Part shown: piece by piece, positions 15,378 through 23,050 of the stretch | How the letters are laid out: every line of letters begins with the position of its first letter | Position numbering within the stretch: the first letter of the stretch is position 1 | From: UBA10133 sp964348455 | Lineage (GTDB): Bacteria; Patescibacteriota; Microgenomatia; UBA1400; MFAQ01 | DNA length: 64,000 nt | Direction: 5' to 3' | NCBI GenBank assembly: GCA_964348455.1 | Contig: CAYGCQ010000002.1 | Coordinates: 1-64,000, forward strand | Position numbers and translations under genes: made by a program | The notes under the pieces: generated by a model | Seen by the model: the letters and a program-made list of their open reading frames with translations, nothing else | Databases searched by the model: none | What the model was told of the DNA's origin: nothing

Positions 15378-15929
15378 CTATTGTATCGCTATTTTCCAAG
15401 TCATAGCATCGCCACCTTCTCCATATTTATTTTTTATAAATCCGGACTGTTCCGCAAACTTGTCATAAAATCCCCAACTCTTACGATATCTTGGGCCACT
15501 GTTTATCACCAATAGTTTTTTCCCCGATCTCTTGCCCGCTTCTACTACTGCCTTGAGCAATTTTCGACCCACTCCACCTCCCCGAAATACCTCAGGGGAA
15601 ACAAATGCATTTAAAAGCTCAATAACCTCATTAGGATTTTCTGGCTGAAAATGTTTAATCATATCTAGGTCAGGTACGGCATAAGCCATGCATCCCAAGA
15701 TGATTCCCGACCGGTCCCGAGCTACAAGGTACTTTCTTATTCTCCCTTCTTCATCCTCCGCACCTCGCATATATCCTTTAATTTCATCTATCTCACTGGT
15801 CAATATTTCTCCGGTAGATCTATCTCGAACATGTGCCATCAATATTGGCTCAAACTGCTCGATATCACTTTCCTTTAGTGGTCCAATTTCAACATGATCA
15901 GAAGAGGGAGTCTCAATATTTTTAGCCAT
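15378..15929 (-). CDS. GNAT-family N-acetyltransferase
   Basis: 183 residues. Acetyl-CoA binding motif A is VSPEVFRGGGVGRKLLK, with the R-x-x-G-x-G type loop, preceded by AFV strand 4 and followed by KLLVINSGPRYRKSWGFYDKF. The acceptor is unknown. TATAAT (minus strand, 15936-15941) ends 6 nt before the ATG. Only 4 bp separate its stop from the Ldh2 start, so the two may also be cotranscribed. Confidence 0.85.
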   Translation of the reverse strand: MAKNIETPSSDHVEIGPLKESDIEQFEPILMAHVRDRSTGEILTSEIDEIKGYMRGAEDEEGRIRKYLVARDRSGIILGCMAYAVPDLDMIKHFQPENPNEVIELLNAFVSPEVFRGGGVGRKLLKAVVEAGKRSGKKLLVINSGPRYRKSWGFYDKFAEQSGFIKNKYGEGGDAMTWKIAIQ

Positions 15930-15938
15930 GTTCAGATT

Positions 15939-16016
15939 ATATCAACCCAGCACGCCGAAACAATCTCAGAAGAAATGAAAAAACAAGTTCAAGAAGCTCT
16001 AGGAGTTACTTACTGA
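15939..16016 (+). pseudogene. Relic of a nucleotidyltransferase C-terminus
   Basis: The plus strand encodes ISTQHAETISEEMKKQVQ, a few more residues and a stop. This closely matches the end of the gene at 13308-14312 (PDAETISDEMRDKVQQ). At DNA level GCCGAAACAATCTCAGA is shared exactly. There is no start or upstream homologous sequence, so it is the remaining 3' end of a duplicated or rearranged copy. It lies right upstream of the divergent GNAT gene. Confidence 0.75.
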
Positions 16017-16067
16017 CAGACAACAGTCATCCTCCGAGGTCAGACATCGCTCTGTTAAAATTTAGGA

Positions 16068-16772
16068 ATGGATCAGGAATTTTTTCCGGGAGAAACAGAC
16101 CGAGAAGTGCGACTAAAATTGCATAGAGAGCGTCTATTGCGGGCCAAATTATGGCATGAAACCGGAAATAAAATTAATCACATAAAGATAGAAGAAAATA
16201 GTGTTGAAGAACACTTTGAAGCCAATTGGGGAAAATATAATGAAATCTACCGCGCTGAAGTTGACATGTGGTGGATGGCCTTTAAGGAACGCCAAGAACT
16301 GACTGTAGTAGAGTCTAATGATGGAAATAAAACATTTGTTCTGGATATCGACAATTTGGCAATCGGCAAACCTGAAGATACTTTTTATTTCTACCAACTA
16401 AAACCATGTTGGGCAGTAATGGTAGACTTGGAAACTGAGGATAACAAAAAACTACGAGTGGGATATCACCAGGGTGGACTACTAAATGTTTTTAGAGATA
16501 TTAGAGATGTTGATATACAAGCACTTGTCGATATTCTCGAAGAAGAAGGAAAAATTCAAAAAATCACAATATTTTATAACGGTTCGATTCAACAAGATAC
16601 GGATATAGAGGCGACTAAAAAAGCCACACCCAAGGAGATTCCACTGACGATACATGATATGCGTAAGGTGAAAGGTGGAGGAACCCAAGATTTATTTGTG
16701 ACCGGGGACACCGCCGAAATGTATCACAACGAAGGCAGTAAACGGGTGTACTCCGGGAAATTAAATCTATAA
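16068..16772 (+). CDS. Hypothetical protein
   Basis: 234 residues, not recognised. The N-terminal third is helical and charged (DREVRLKLHRERLLRAKLW); the middle has beta-rich segments including TFYFYQLKPCWAVMVDLE. No signal peptide or membrane helix. An extended -10 (TGT-TAAAAT, 16053-16061) ends 6 nt before the ATG, which supports this start. The C-terminal 5 bp overlap the convergent rdgB fragment. Confidence 0.6.
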   Translation: MDQEFFPGETDREVRLKLHRERLLRAKLWHETGNKINHIKIEENSVEEHFEANWGKYNEIYRAEVDMWWMAFKERQELTVVESNDGNKTFVLDIDNLAIGKPEDTFYFYQLKPCWAVMVDLETEDNKKLRVGYHQGGLLNVFRDIRDVDIQALVDILEEEGKIQKITIFYNGSIQQDTDIEATKKATPKEIPLTIHDMRKVKGGGTQDLFVTGDTAEMYHNEGSKRVYSGKLNL

Positions 16773-16970
16773 AAGCTTCTTCAAGTACTCTTTCAACTTC
16801 TGAAACGCAATCTTCCTCATACTTATCTCATTCTTCTCTTCTGGCATCATCTCGGCAAAAGTTTTATTCCATCCCGCAGGCTGAAATATCGGATTAAACC
16901 GAGATGATATCCTATATAGTTGAAATTCCTTCACACTTGTAGCAATGTGTGGCATATTCGCGCCGAACAT
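16767..16970 (-). pseudogene. C-terminal fragment of RdgB/HAM1-type XTP/dITP diphosphatase
   Basis: 67 codons. The last two-thirds read FNPIFQPAGWNKTFAEM and PEEKNEISMRKIAFQKLKEYL, matching the conserved end of RdgB (consensus like DPIF.P.G..KTFAEM..EEKN.ISHR..A). The first 20 residues do not match, and the N-terminal nucleotide-binding half, including the substrate loop, is absent. No Shine-Dalgarno or promoter is visible. It is best read as a decayed gene that kept an open frame, unless a complete rdgB lies elsewhere and this is a duplicate end. Confidence 0.7.
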
Positions 16971-17029
16971 TCAAGAGGAGAATGATTGATCTCCATAACC
17001 AAGATCTCAGAGATTAGTTTGTAAATATT

Positions 17030-17058
17030 CACCCTGCTATTTAGTAGGGTGTTTTTTT
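17030..17058 (+). terminator. Intrinsic terminator, plus strand
   Basis: Stem CACCCTGCTA paired with TAGTAGGGTG (one G-T pair), followed by seven T. The nearest complete plus-strand gene ends 260 bp upstream (16772), so it either ends that transcript after the rdgB relic or a short unrecognised one. It also lies just beyond the stop of the convergent tspO gene. Confidence 0.85.
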
Positions 17059-17066
17059 ATTCGAAA

Positions 17067-17537
17067 CTAATTTAGAACCACTATCGCCAGATTAAGTAGA
17101 GTTGCAAAGCTCACCCACAATATATAAGGCACTAGAAGCCAAAAAGCGGTTTTTGAAATCGGATAAAACTTTTTCATCGTCATCAGTATCAAGACCCACA
17201 TTACTACTATAGTAATAAGTCCGAGCACTGGTGCCCTCAAGCCAAAGAAAATTGGCGACCAAATAAAGTTAACGGCCAGCTGCGCCAAGAAAAATTGAAT
17301 GGCTATTCTTACCCTTTTCTTTTTTTGGTCCTGAATCCATATAAGGTAAACAGCTACCCCCATCAGAAAATATAGCGTCGTCCAAGCCGGTCCAAAGAGC
17401 CAATTGGGTGGGGCAAAAAAGGGTTTTGTTAGATACGCATACCAGTCACTTATCGCGGAAATAGTGAATGGTGTGGAAAGAATTCCCACCAACTCACAAC
17501 CAATCACCGAAATCAAAAGTTTTTGCCAATTCTTCAT
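17067..17537 (-). CDS. tspO: TspO/MBR family membrane protein
   Basis: 156 residues with five predicted membrane helices. Family hallmarks: KPFFAPPNWLFGPAWTTLY near residue 37 (the FxPPxxxFxxxW region) and aromatic-rich later helices with NFIWSPIFFGLRAP. TspO proteins bind porphyrins and other hydrophobic ligands and often act in stress responses. TATACT (17546-17551) ends 8 nt before the ATG. It is a single gene in this context. Confidence 0.93.
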   Translation of the reverse strand: MKNWQKLLISVIGCELVGILSTPFTISAISDWYAYLTKPFFAPPNWLFGPAWTTLYFLMGVAVYLIWIQDQKKKRVRIAIQFFLAQLAVNFIWSPIFFGLRAPVLGLITIVVMWVLILMTMKKFYPISKTAFWLLVPYILWVSFATLLNLAIVVLN

Positions 17538-17571
17538 ATACAGTTAGTATAGAAAAAAATTCTACTAATGT

Positions 17572-17811
17572 CTAAAAATTCTTATCTTCGGGGGGAAAAG
17601 GATCATTTCCTGGAGGAACAGTATCACTGTCTCTAAACTTTCCATCTTCACCTTGAATTCTCACTTCTCCACCCCCAGAGTTAGCGCAAAAAATCTTTGC
17701 AGCTTTCTCAGCTTCTTCTTGTGTTTCACAGTGCTGACTACTTCTCCCTGCATTGTCTTGCTTTACTTCCCATCCACCGTGCGGGTTGCTGACCACATTG
17801 TAGTTTGCCAT
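17572..17811 (-). CDS. DUF2188-like small protein
   Basis: 79 residues starting MANYNVVSNPHGGWEVKQDN, with TQEEAEKAAKIFCANSGGGE and EVRIQGEDGKFRD. This matches the DUF2188 pattern of a GGW strand, an alanine-rich helix and a final strand with GxxGK. Function of the family is unknown. The proline-rich tail (VPPGNDPFPPED) is extra. No Shine-Dalgarno seen. Confidence 0.82.
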   Translation of the reverse strand: MANYNVVSNPHGGWEVKQDNAGRSSQHCETQEEAEKAAKIFCANSGGGEVRIQGEDGKFRDSDTVPPGNDPFPPEDKNF

Positions 17812-17875
17812 ACAGTAGCATGTAATAAATAATACTAATCTTATACTATCCGGAAAAACATCGCAACGCTAAAGA

Positions 17876-20875
17876 CTACTCCTCTTCAGTGTTTATCCTC
17901 GCCGGCACACCATTCGGCCAGCAATGATCTTTGAACTCACAATTGGCACAGGTAGAGTACTTCGTCGTTCTCTCAAATTTTAATTCCCTTATCTCGCCCA
18001 CTTTTTCTTTAATTACATTCTTTAATTCTTCTACCTCTTCATCTGTAATATTAAAGTGTTCTCTTTTAAAGACCCCACTCTTATCCGGCTCAATAAAATC
18101 AATTACGGACTGAACTACTTTGTATTTAAAAGATTTATCTAGCTCAGCCAGTAGGGTATAGAAGACGAGTTGTCGCTTGTAATCCCCATCAGAGCTCTTT
18201 GTGTTTCCCTCAATTTCATTTCGGCTCTTAGGGTTACCCGTCTTGTAGTCTGTAAACCTGACATGCTTTTCCCCCTTATTTGTTTCGTCTACTCTGTCTG
18301 CTTTTCCGGATAGGGGAATATCTCCAAGTAAGGCCGCTGAGGACAGGGAGTTGCCGAAATTCTTTTCAGTAAAAAGACTTGGTTCAAACTCTTTTTCATA
18401 ACGGTCATAATATGCGGACAAAACTTCTCTCCCATGTTCCAGCCGGGATTTAAACTCTGCATCTGTTAGGACCTCTTTCTTTAATGCCGCTTCGAAGTCA
18501 CGGATAAATTCATTTTTAGTTTCCAATTTTCTACCGTTATTAATTCCCAGATAAAGTCCTTCCAGGGCAAAGTGGACCGCTGTTCCAAAACACATGGGTG
18601 GCGCTTTTGCTCTCGGAATTTTATAAAGATTGTCCAGCTTAAATTTATAAGCGCATTTCAGAAAAGTATTTAATGCCGTCGGACTTAATTTAAAGTTTTT
18701 TATCAAATCCACCAGATACTCCCTTTCTCCATCGTGGATAATCGGAGTCGCAGGAGCTTTCATCAGAGAGGCCAGTATTTTTTCTGCCCTTTTTTCCAGT
18801 CCGGAGGTTTTTATTTTCTTAATCGTTTCTTTTATTAAGTCAGATAAGAAGAGTGACGGATAAGCCATCTTTACCGAAGAGCTGTACTTGGTCGACCCTA
18901 CTATGTATAGCTGTTGCTTGGCTCTGGTCATAGCTACATAAAAAAGCCTTCTCTCCTCCGCATTTTTATCCTCTTTACTTATATCCTGCTCATTTATTAT
19001 CCCCGGCGGTAGTTTAATCATCTGCCGTCTGCCCGAGTTACCCCAGTGCGTGTCAGCAAAGCGATAGATGTATACCAATCTCCATTCCAAACCTTTTGCT
19101 TTATGAGCAGTTGTCAGTGTCACTGCTTTTATGTCCGACACCAAAGTCTGCTCAGGCAGTTTAAGTCCGTGTTCCTCCATTACTCCGAGATTAAAAACAT
19201 AGCCAAACAAATCCAGTCCAGATATCGATGCCGCTTGCGCCTTCGTATCTTCATATAGAGTTCCAAAGCGATTTAGTTCAATGATTGGCTGAGGCAGGGC
19301 CAGGATGTGATTTAGTAGGCCGGACTCTTGAAATATTATTTGGAACATTTCCGGCAAAGTATGTGAGGCAGACCTACTATTCCAGGAAACAAGCTGACTA
19401 AACTTCTCAATTAAATATCCATCCAGTTCCGGATGAGCGTCCTGTAAACTATCCACCAGAGTTTCTCGCCTCTCGTATGCATATCTGGCCGCGCGAAGTA
19501 TTGAGAGAGGTTTAATTCCTAAATATGGGTAATTTAATACAGTAAAGAGATCAATGTCATTTACCGGTCCGGACAACTCGGTCACTACTTTGAGAATTTT
19601 CAAAAACTGAGAAACTAAGGGGGTTTTTAGTACATCCGTCCCACCCTCCAACCTGTATGGAATATTTTTTTGTTTGAAGAGATTTATCAAATTATCAATA
19701 TCTCTATTCTCTTTCACAATTACCGCAATCTCTTCCGCCGGTACTCCCGCATTCAGCTTTTGCTTGATAGATCTACAAACAAATTCATCTTCCAGAATAG
19801 AAGAACTAAACTTCGCCGTCTTCACAGGCACATCTCTGAACTTTACATGTGGACTTAGTTCGTCCTCTCCCAACAGTCCAGCCGAAGATTTTAGAAGCGT
19901 CGGTGTTGAGCGGTAATTGTCCATCAGTTTTACCCGATTATGTTTTGGAAATCTTTTTACAAACTCCAGCAAGTTTTCTTTACTGGCTCCTTGAAAACGG
20001 TAGATACTTTGATTCGGATCTCCCACACAAAAGATGTTGGCATTCTCACCCCAGAAAGAGGCTAGAGCAAATACCAATCGATTCTGTGCCGAGTTTGTAT
20101 CCTGATACTCATCCACCAGAATGTACTGGAAATTTTCCTGATACTTGAGAAGAAAATCGGGGTCATTTTCAAAGGCTTCTACTACCCAGTTGATCATATC
20201 TTCAAAATCAAATCGTCCAATTTCTTTTAATTTATCTTGGTACTTTTCATAGATAAAAAGCAGATCCACGTTCTTGAGTACTAGAGTCTCTTTTTCTCCT
20301 CGAGCCGTCTTTGACATCTCATCTTTTTCGATTTCAAACTCATCTCGTAGAATTGACACTAGCTCAGCATATTTCTTTAGTGTTATTCCTTCTCGCTTGA
20401 GCGTTGAGATATTTCCGATAATATCTCGGACATACATCATAGGTGCATTTACCGGCTTTAGCTTTTGGAAAGAATTTTTATCTAAAATTTCCGAAATAAT
20501 ACCAACTCTTTCTAGCTCCGTTACATTTTGCATTCCCGATGGTCTGGAGAATCTCTCCGGATTATCGCTAATTATTTCATTACACAATGCATGGAAGGTG
20601 CCAATTTTTACGAAGTAGCCTTCTTGACCAATCAAGTTAATCAGCCTTTCTTTCATCTCTCTTGCCGCCGCCTCTGTAAAAGTAAGGGCCAAGATAGAAG
20701 AAGCATCTGTGTCTGTCTGTTTCAGAATATTGGCGATTCTCACTGTCAGAACCTGAGTCTTTCCAGTCCCCGGCCCGGCCAGCACCATCACCGGCCCCTC
20801 GATACTATCAACCGCTTGTTTCTGTGTCGGATTTAATCTTTGATACGCGCTTTCATACGCTGCTGTAACTGCCAT
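17876..20875 (-). CDS. UvrD/Rep-type helicase fused to PD-(D/E)XK (AddB-like Fe-S) nuclease
   Basis: 999 residues. The SF1 helicase part has Walker A LAGPGTGKTQVLT (about 32), motif II LVDEYQDTNSAQ, motif III region GDPNQSIYRFQGAS, and motifs V/VI TTAHKAKGLEW and LFYVAMTRAKQQL. The C-terminal third is a RecB-like nuclease: GTAVHFALEGLY, GKADRVDE and TDYKTG. Cysteines in FLKCAYKF and CANCEFKDHC (C-x2-C-x5-C) fit the Fe-S cluster of AddB-type nucleases. It probably processes double-strand breaks alone or with a partner outside the window. A -10 TACAAT (20883-20888) ends 7 nt before the ATG. Confidence 0.92.
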   Translation of the reverse strand: MAVTAAYESAYQRLNPTQKQAVDSIEGPVMVLAGPGTGKTQVLTVRIANILKQTDTDASSILALTFTEAAAREMKERLINLIGQEGYFVKIGTFHALCNEIISDNPERFSRPSGMQNVTELERVGIISEILDKNSFQKLKPVNAPMMYVRDIIGNISTLKREGITLKKYAELVSILRDEFEIEKDEMSKTARGEKETLVLKNVDLLFIYEKYQDKLKEIGRFDFEDMINWVVEAFENDPDFLLKYQENFQYILVDEYQDTNSAQNRLVFALASFWGENANIFCVGDPNQSIYRFQGASKENLLEFVKRFPKHNRVKLMDNYRSTPTLLKSSAGLLGEDELSPHVKFRDVPVKTAKFSSSILEDEFVCRSIKQKLNAGVPAEEIAVIVKENRDIDNLINLFKQKNIPYRLEGGTDVLKTPLVSQFLKILKVVTELSGPVNDIDLFTVLNYPYLGIKPLSILRAARYAYERRETLVDSLQDAHPELDGYLIEKFSQLVSWNSRSASHTLPEMFQIIFQESGLLNHILALPQPIIELNRFGTLYEDTKAQAASISGLDLFGYVFNLGVMEEHGLKLPEQTLVSDIKAVTLTTAHKAKGLEWRLVYIYRFADTHWGNSGRRQMIKLPPGIINEQDISKEDKNAEERRLFYVAMTRAKQQLYIVGSTKYSSSVKMAYPSLFLSDLIKETIKKIKTSGLEKRAEKILASLMKAPATPIIHDGEREYLVDLIKNFKLSPTALNTFLKCAYKFKLDNLYKIPRAKAPPMCFGTAVHFALEGLYLGINNGRKLETKNEFIRDFEAALKKEVLTDAEFKSRLEHGREVLSAYYDRYEKEFEPSLFTEKNFGNSLSSAALLGDIPLSGKADRVDETNKGEKHVRFTDYKTGNPKSRNEIEGNTKSSDGDYKRQLVFYTLLAELDKSFKYKVVQSVIDFIEPDKSGVFKREHFNITDEEVEELKNVIKEKVGEIRELKFERTTKYSTCANCEFKDHCWPNGVPARINTEEE

Positions 20876-20930
20876 GTGTCTAATTGTATCCCGAAAAAAG
20901 TCACATCATCCCACTATCTGAATGATTAAA

Positions 20931-21356
20931 TCATTTTTCCTTCTTGTAGACAGCCATCATACCCACACCTTGGACAAAGTCAAAGACAGTCGCCAGGAGA
21001 AGTCCTACCCACCAAGCCGAAATTCCAAGACCAAACTGCTCGGAAAATCTGGATATCACCCAAATAGCGACAAAGTTTACGGCGAGATAACCTATCATCC
21101 AGTGTTGGGTAGTAAGAACTTTTCCCATCATGGCTTGTTTCCATTCAAACAATGGCACCGCCAAAGTTCCAATCAGAGAAAGCATCAGCATGCTATGGAA
21201 AATTGCCCATCCAAAACTAAAGCTCATGGTTCCCAGAACTACTTGGCTTGGAAACATCACTCCTGCTAAATAAATCACGATACTGTTCAAAATCATCTGA
21301 ACAAAAAATGTCGCAGCTAGTTGGCTACCGGTAGATGTGGGAAGATGTTCTTTCAT
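20931..21356 (-). CDS. Hypothetical four-helix membrane protein
   Basis: 141 residues with four hydrophobic helices (about 10-32, 42-65, 82-103, 112-132) and a short basic tail VYKKEK. There is no family I can name with confidence. It lies upstream of the helicase-nuclease on the same strand, 55 bp away, but the nuclease gene has its own promoter. Confidence 0.6.
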   Translation of the reverse strand: MKEHLPTSTGSQLAATFFVQMILNSIVIYLAGVMFPSQVVLGTMSFSFGWAIFHSMLMLSLIGTLAVPLFEWKQAMMGKVLTTQHWMIGYLAVNFVAIWVISRFSEQFGLGISAWWVGLLLATVFDFVQGVGMMAVYKKEK

Positions 21357-21410
21357 TTGTTATAAAAATTACTAACAATTTTAGTCTATCATTTTTATCA
21401 AACACTATCA

Positions 21411-21437
21411 AAAAAACCGGGTGCTCATGACACCCGG
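21411..21437 (-). terminator. Intrinsic terminator of the GNAT gene
   Basis: A 7-bp stem CCGGGTG/CACCCGG with a seven-base loop and six A on the plus strand (T-tract on the minus transcript), 11 bp beyond the stop at 21448. Confidence 0.92.
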
Positions 21438-21447
21438 TAATACTAAA

Positions 21448-22092
21448 CTATGGAAATATAACCTCTTTATGAGCCAGTTCCATCGCTATCTTTGCTCGCT
21501 CGATACCCGCTAAAAATTTTTCGGGAACACCACGGGGAAACATAAAGTTCACCGAACTCGGACGAAACCACTTTAGGTGATAGGTGTCCAGCCATCTACC
21601 ACTTCTATAATCATCTACCGGCTCCTCACCCCAGACGGTGTATCCGACACGTTCCAAGGCCCTCCGTGAGGCTTCGTTCACCACCCTTACTGTACTTCTT
21701 ATAGTGAACCGATTCAGAAAATCCGCTGCAAACAACGTCCGTCCCAGATGAGCCGCCGATGCCACCCCTTTTCCCCACCACTTAGGCTCCCAGATAATAA
21801 TCCCTGAAACACAGGTGTTTTCCCTGTTGTTTATGTGGTGAAGGCCAGTGACTCCAATGGGATCTTCAGAATCATTTGGTTGAATTAGCCATAAACAATG
21901 GTCCGGATCCTGTCTACGCTTCTCATACCACTCGGTTTCATTCTCCAAAGTCTGAGCAAACAAGCCTTTAGTGTATGCATGGACCTTCATCGAAGAAAAG
22001 TGTTTTACTAGCTCGGGCAGATCTGCTTTCGAGGGAGCTCTCAGCCGAACATTTACCCCATTATGGTCAATATCCATCGTTACTCCAAACAT
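21448..22092 (-). CDS. GNAT-family acetyltransferase (RimJ/RimL-like)
   Basis: 214 residues from the ATG at 22092, chosen because GGAGG lies directly before it; an upstream in-frame start would skip that site. LRAPSKADLPELVKHF opens the fold, IIWEPKWWGKGVASAAHLG is the acetyl-CoA loop, and RSTVRVVNEASRRALERVGY is the typical RimJ/RimL C-terminal motif with the conserved N-x-x-S. The substrate could be a protein N-terminus or a small amine. Own terminator at 21411-21437. Confidence 0.88.
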   Translation of the reverse strand: MFGVTMDIDHNGVNVRLRAPSKADLPELVKHFSSMKVHAYTKGLFAQTLENETEWYEKRRQDPDHCLWLIQPNDSEDPIGVTGLHHINNRENTCVSGIIIWEPKWWGKGVASAAHLGRTLFAADFLNRFTIRSTVRVVNEASRRALERVGYTVWGEEPVDDYRSGRWLDTYHLKWFRPSSVNFMFPRGVPEKFLAGIERAKIAMELAHKEVIFP

Positions 22093-22189
22093 TTTGGCCT
22101 CCATAAAATAAAAGTACCGGCTAGGCACAGCTACTCATGAGATAGTTTTGTTTAGCCGGCTAAAACTCCAATTGGAAGGGGAAAAACGA

Positions 22190-22209
22190 AAAAAACCTCC
22201 GATTGGAGG
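22190..22209 (-). terminator. Intrinsic terminator, minus strand, with no known gene upstream
   Basis: Stem CCTCC/GGAGG with loop GATT, and a minus-strand T-tract of at least five. It lies between the GNAT start and the 26-codon ORF at 22233-22313, so a short minus-strand transcript seems to end here. Confidence 0.65.
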
Positions 22210-22232
22210 CTTAATCCGCAAAACAAGCTTGC

Positions 22233-22313
22233 TTATGCCTCCAGATAGGTGCCAAAATCAGCACCTTTTTCAAGGGTATATTCAGGACACATAACACAAA
22301 TTCTTCGTATCAT
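22233..22313 (-). CDS. Candidate 26-residue micro-protein with CxxC
   Basis: ATG at 22313 gives MIRRICVMCPEYTLEKG... ending TYLEA. It is followed 23 bp later by a terminator, and the message contains a hairpin (AGGTGC/GCACCT). No Shine-Dalgarno is seen. This is the only coding possibility in the 300-bp gap 22093-22392 that fits the terminator. The transcript could equally be a small non-coding RNA. Confidence 0.3.
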   Translation of the reverse strand: MIRRICVMCPEYTLEKGADFGTYLEA

Positions 22314-22392
22314 ACATTTATTTTATCATACTATGAGCTAAATTCGTGTATAATCATCCACAGAAGAACATTTCCAATTTTTAGGAGGCACT

Positions 22393-23016
22393 GTGGTCGA
22401 TGAAAGGGTATTTTTAAGTGGAATAGAAGCAATTGCAAGAGGGGAATCATCTCTGGAAATTTGGCAGGTCATGAATCTTGCTGAAAAATTACAGATTGAG
22501 AACTTCAGATTTGGCTACTTACCCGATTCGGGCATTGTTTCCGGCAAGATTATCGATCGCAAAACAGCCATTTTTCGTTTCTCAGAGGCGCTTTGGGGCA
22601 TCAAGCCGGAAGGCTGGCTGGGCATGGAGCAACAGTGGCTCTACTCAGCCAGAATGAAGTCGGGAAGTGAAGAAACATCAGGAAAAGATAGTCTCAATGA
22701 TATCGTTTCTGCAGAGCTTCTGCTAAGATTTTTGGCTCTGATTAAATTCATCGATAGTCTTTCAGACCAAGAAGAAAGTGATGAGATTGCTGATGAAGCC
22801 ATGATTGCCTTCAATACTTATCTTCGAGAAGTTCTTGGAAAAGGTAGAACTCGAATAAGTCGTTTTGGTAATCAGTCAATTTACGCAACACTCAAGAATG
22901 CTGGCATAATGATCGGCTCCATCGGAGGTAAATACTTGCCTAATCCTGAAGTTGCCTTCCCCCAACTTGTGTCTATGTTGACTTGGGAAAAGATCTCTCC
23001 GGAAGCATATCTCTAG
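22393..23016 (+). CDS. Hypothetical protein
   Basis: 207 residues from a GTG with AGGAGG 4 nt upstream; -10 TATAAT at 22349-22354. Mostly helical, with ESSLEIWQVMNLAEKL near the start and a conserved-looking end GIMIGSIGGKYLPNPEVAF. No membrane helix or known motif. Single-gene unit with a strong terminator (23024-23050). Function unknown. Confidence 0.65.
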   Translation: MVDERVFLSGIEAIARGESSLEIWQVMNLAEKLQIENFRFGYLPDSGIVSGKIIDRKTAIFRFSEALWGIKPEGWLGMEQQWLYSARMKSGSEETSGKDSLNDIVSAELLLRFLALIKFIDSLSDQEESDEIADEAMIAFNTYLREVLGKGRTRISRFGNQSIYATLKNAGIMIGSIGGKYLPNPEVAFPQLVSMLTWEKISPEAYL

Positions 23017-23023
23017 TATCAAA

Positions 23024-23050
23024 GCCCCGCTCAATCGAGCGGGTTTTTTT
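23024..23050 (+). terminator. Intrinsic terminator between convergent genes
   Basis: Stem CCCGCTC/GAGCGGG, loop AATC, then seven T. It ends the 22393-23016 transcript and overlaps the last bases of the convergent gene at 23049. Confidence 0.95.

Noticed and set aside
16945..17020. Tiny plus-strand ORFs MCGIFAPNIQEEND and MIDLHNQDLRD before the terminator at 17030
   Set aside because: MCGIF recalls class II amidotransferases, but the frame stops after 14 codons and no more homologous sequence follows. The second has AAGAGGAG close before it but only 11 codons. Neither is enough to call a gene.
20274..20618. Plus-strand ORFs of 100 or more codons opposite the helicase-nuclease
   Set aside because: They have no start signals and the minus frame carries all helicase motifs without interruption.
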